A stretch of DNA of 5,424 nucleotides, from positions 1-5,424 of the forward strand of contig NZ_JANFYN010000078.1 of the NCBI RefSeq assembly GCF_024460475.1. Direction: 5' to 3'. The notes below the pieces were generated by a model that saw nothing but the letters and a program-made list of their open reading frames with translations, did no database searches and was not told the DNA's origin. Source of the stretch: Holdemanella sp. MSK.7.32 (lineage in GTDB: Bacteria > Bacillota_I > Bacilli_A > Erysipelotrichales > Erysipelotrichaceae). The translations under genes were made by a program, and so were the position numbers. This document shows, in pieces, positions 5,383 through 5,424 of this stretch (its first letter is position 1; each line of letters opens with the position of its first letter).

Positions 5383-5424
5383 AACTAGAAGTTATTCAAG
5401 TAATAATTCTAGTTTTTTATTTTA
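5383..5424 (+). terminator. Rho-independent terminator of tRNA-Glu
   Basis: AACTAGAA (5383-5390) pairs with TTCTAGTT (5407-5414), and after one bulged G the inner TTATT/AATAA adds five more pairs. TTTTATTTTA follows directly. This is a classic intrinsic terminator on the plus strand; the stem is AT-rich but long, and the T tract reaches the window edge. Confidence 0.8.

Overview
The window carries one complete galactose/glucose (methyl-galactoside) ABC importer operon on the minus strand, in the order mglB, mglA, mglC. It is read away from a divergent tRNA-Glu gene on the plus strand. Low GC, strong AGGAGG-type ribosome sites, a perfect catabolite response element and a tRNA-Glu of the Bacillus type with encoded CCA point to a low-GC Firmicute. 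An anaerobic gut or oral lineage such as the Erysipelotrichia is my guess, but the sequence does not settle the genus.

Layout, left to right. Bases 1-60 hold no assignable gene. A hairpin at 61-88 ends the operon. mglC (109-1767) encodes the permease, mglA (1779-3287) the twin-domain ATPase and mglB (3382-4641) the sugar-binding lipoprotein. A strong hairpin (3325-3353) lies between mglB and mglA, while mglA and mglC are only 11 bases apart, with the mglC ribosome site overlapping the mglA stop codon. Upstream of mglB is a leader of about 220 bases and a promoter whose -35 box lies in a perfect cre site (4885-4900). An AT-rich stretch without genes (about 4901-5192) follows, then the tRNA-Glu gene (5265-5340) with its own promoter, a leader hairpin and terminator hairpins.

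How it works: MglB, tethered to the outer face of the membrane, captures the hexose. MglC forms the channel and MglA hydrolyses ATP. The cre site indicates CcpA-type repression when a preferred sugar is available.

Two proteins are not ordinary. MglB is circularly permuted compared with the classical galactose-binding protein: the segment that should be its N-terminus (including the sugar-binding Asp and Phe) lies at its C-terminus, yet nearly all binding residues are kept. MglC carries an extra N-terminal region of about 220 residues, highly charged and predicted coiled coil, in front of an otherwise normal permease. Together they suggest a structurally divergent subtype of Mgl transporter.
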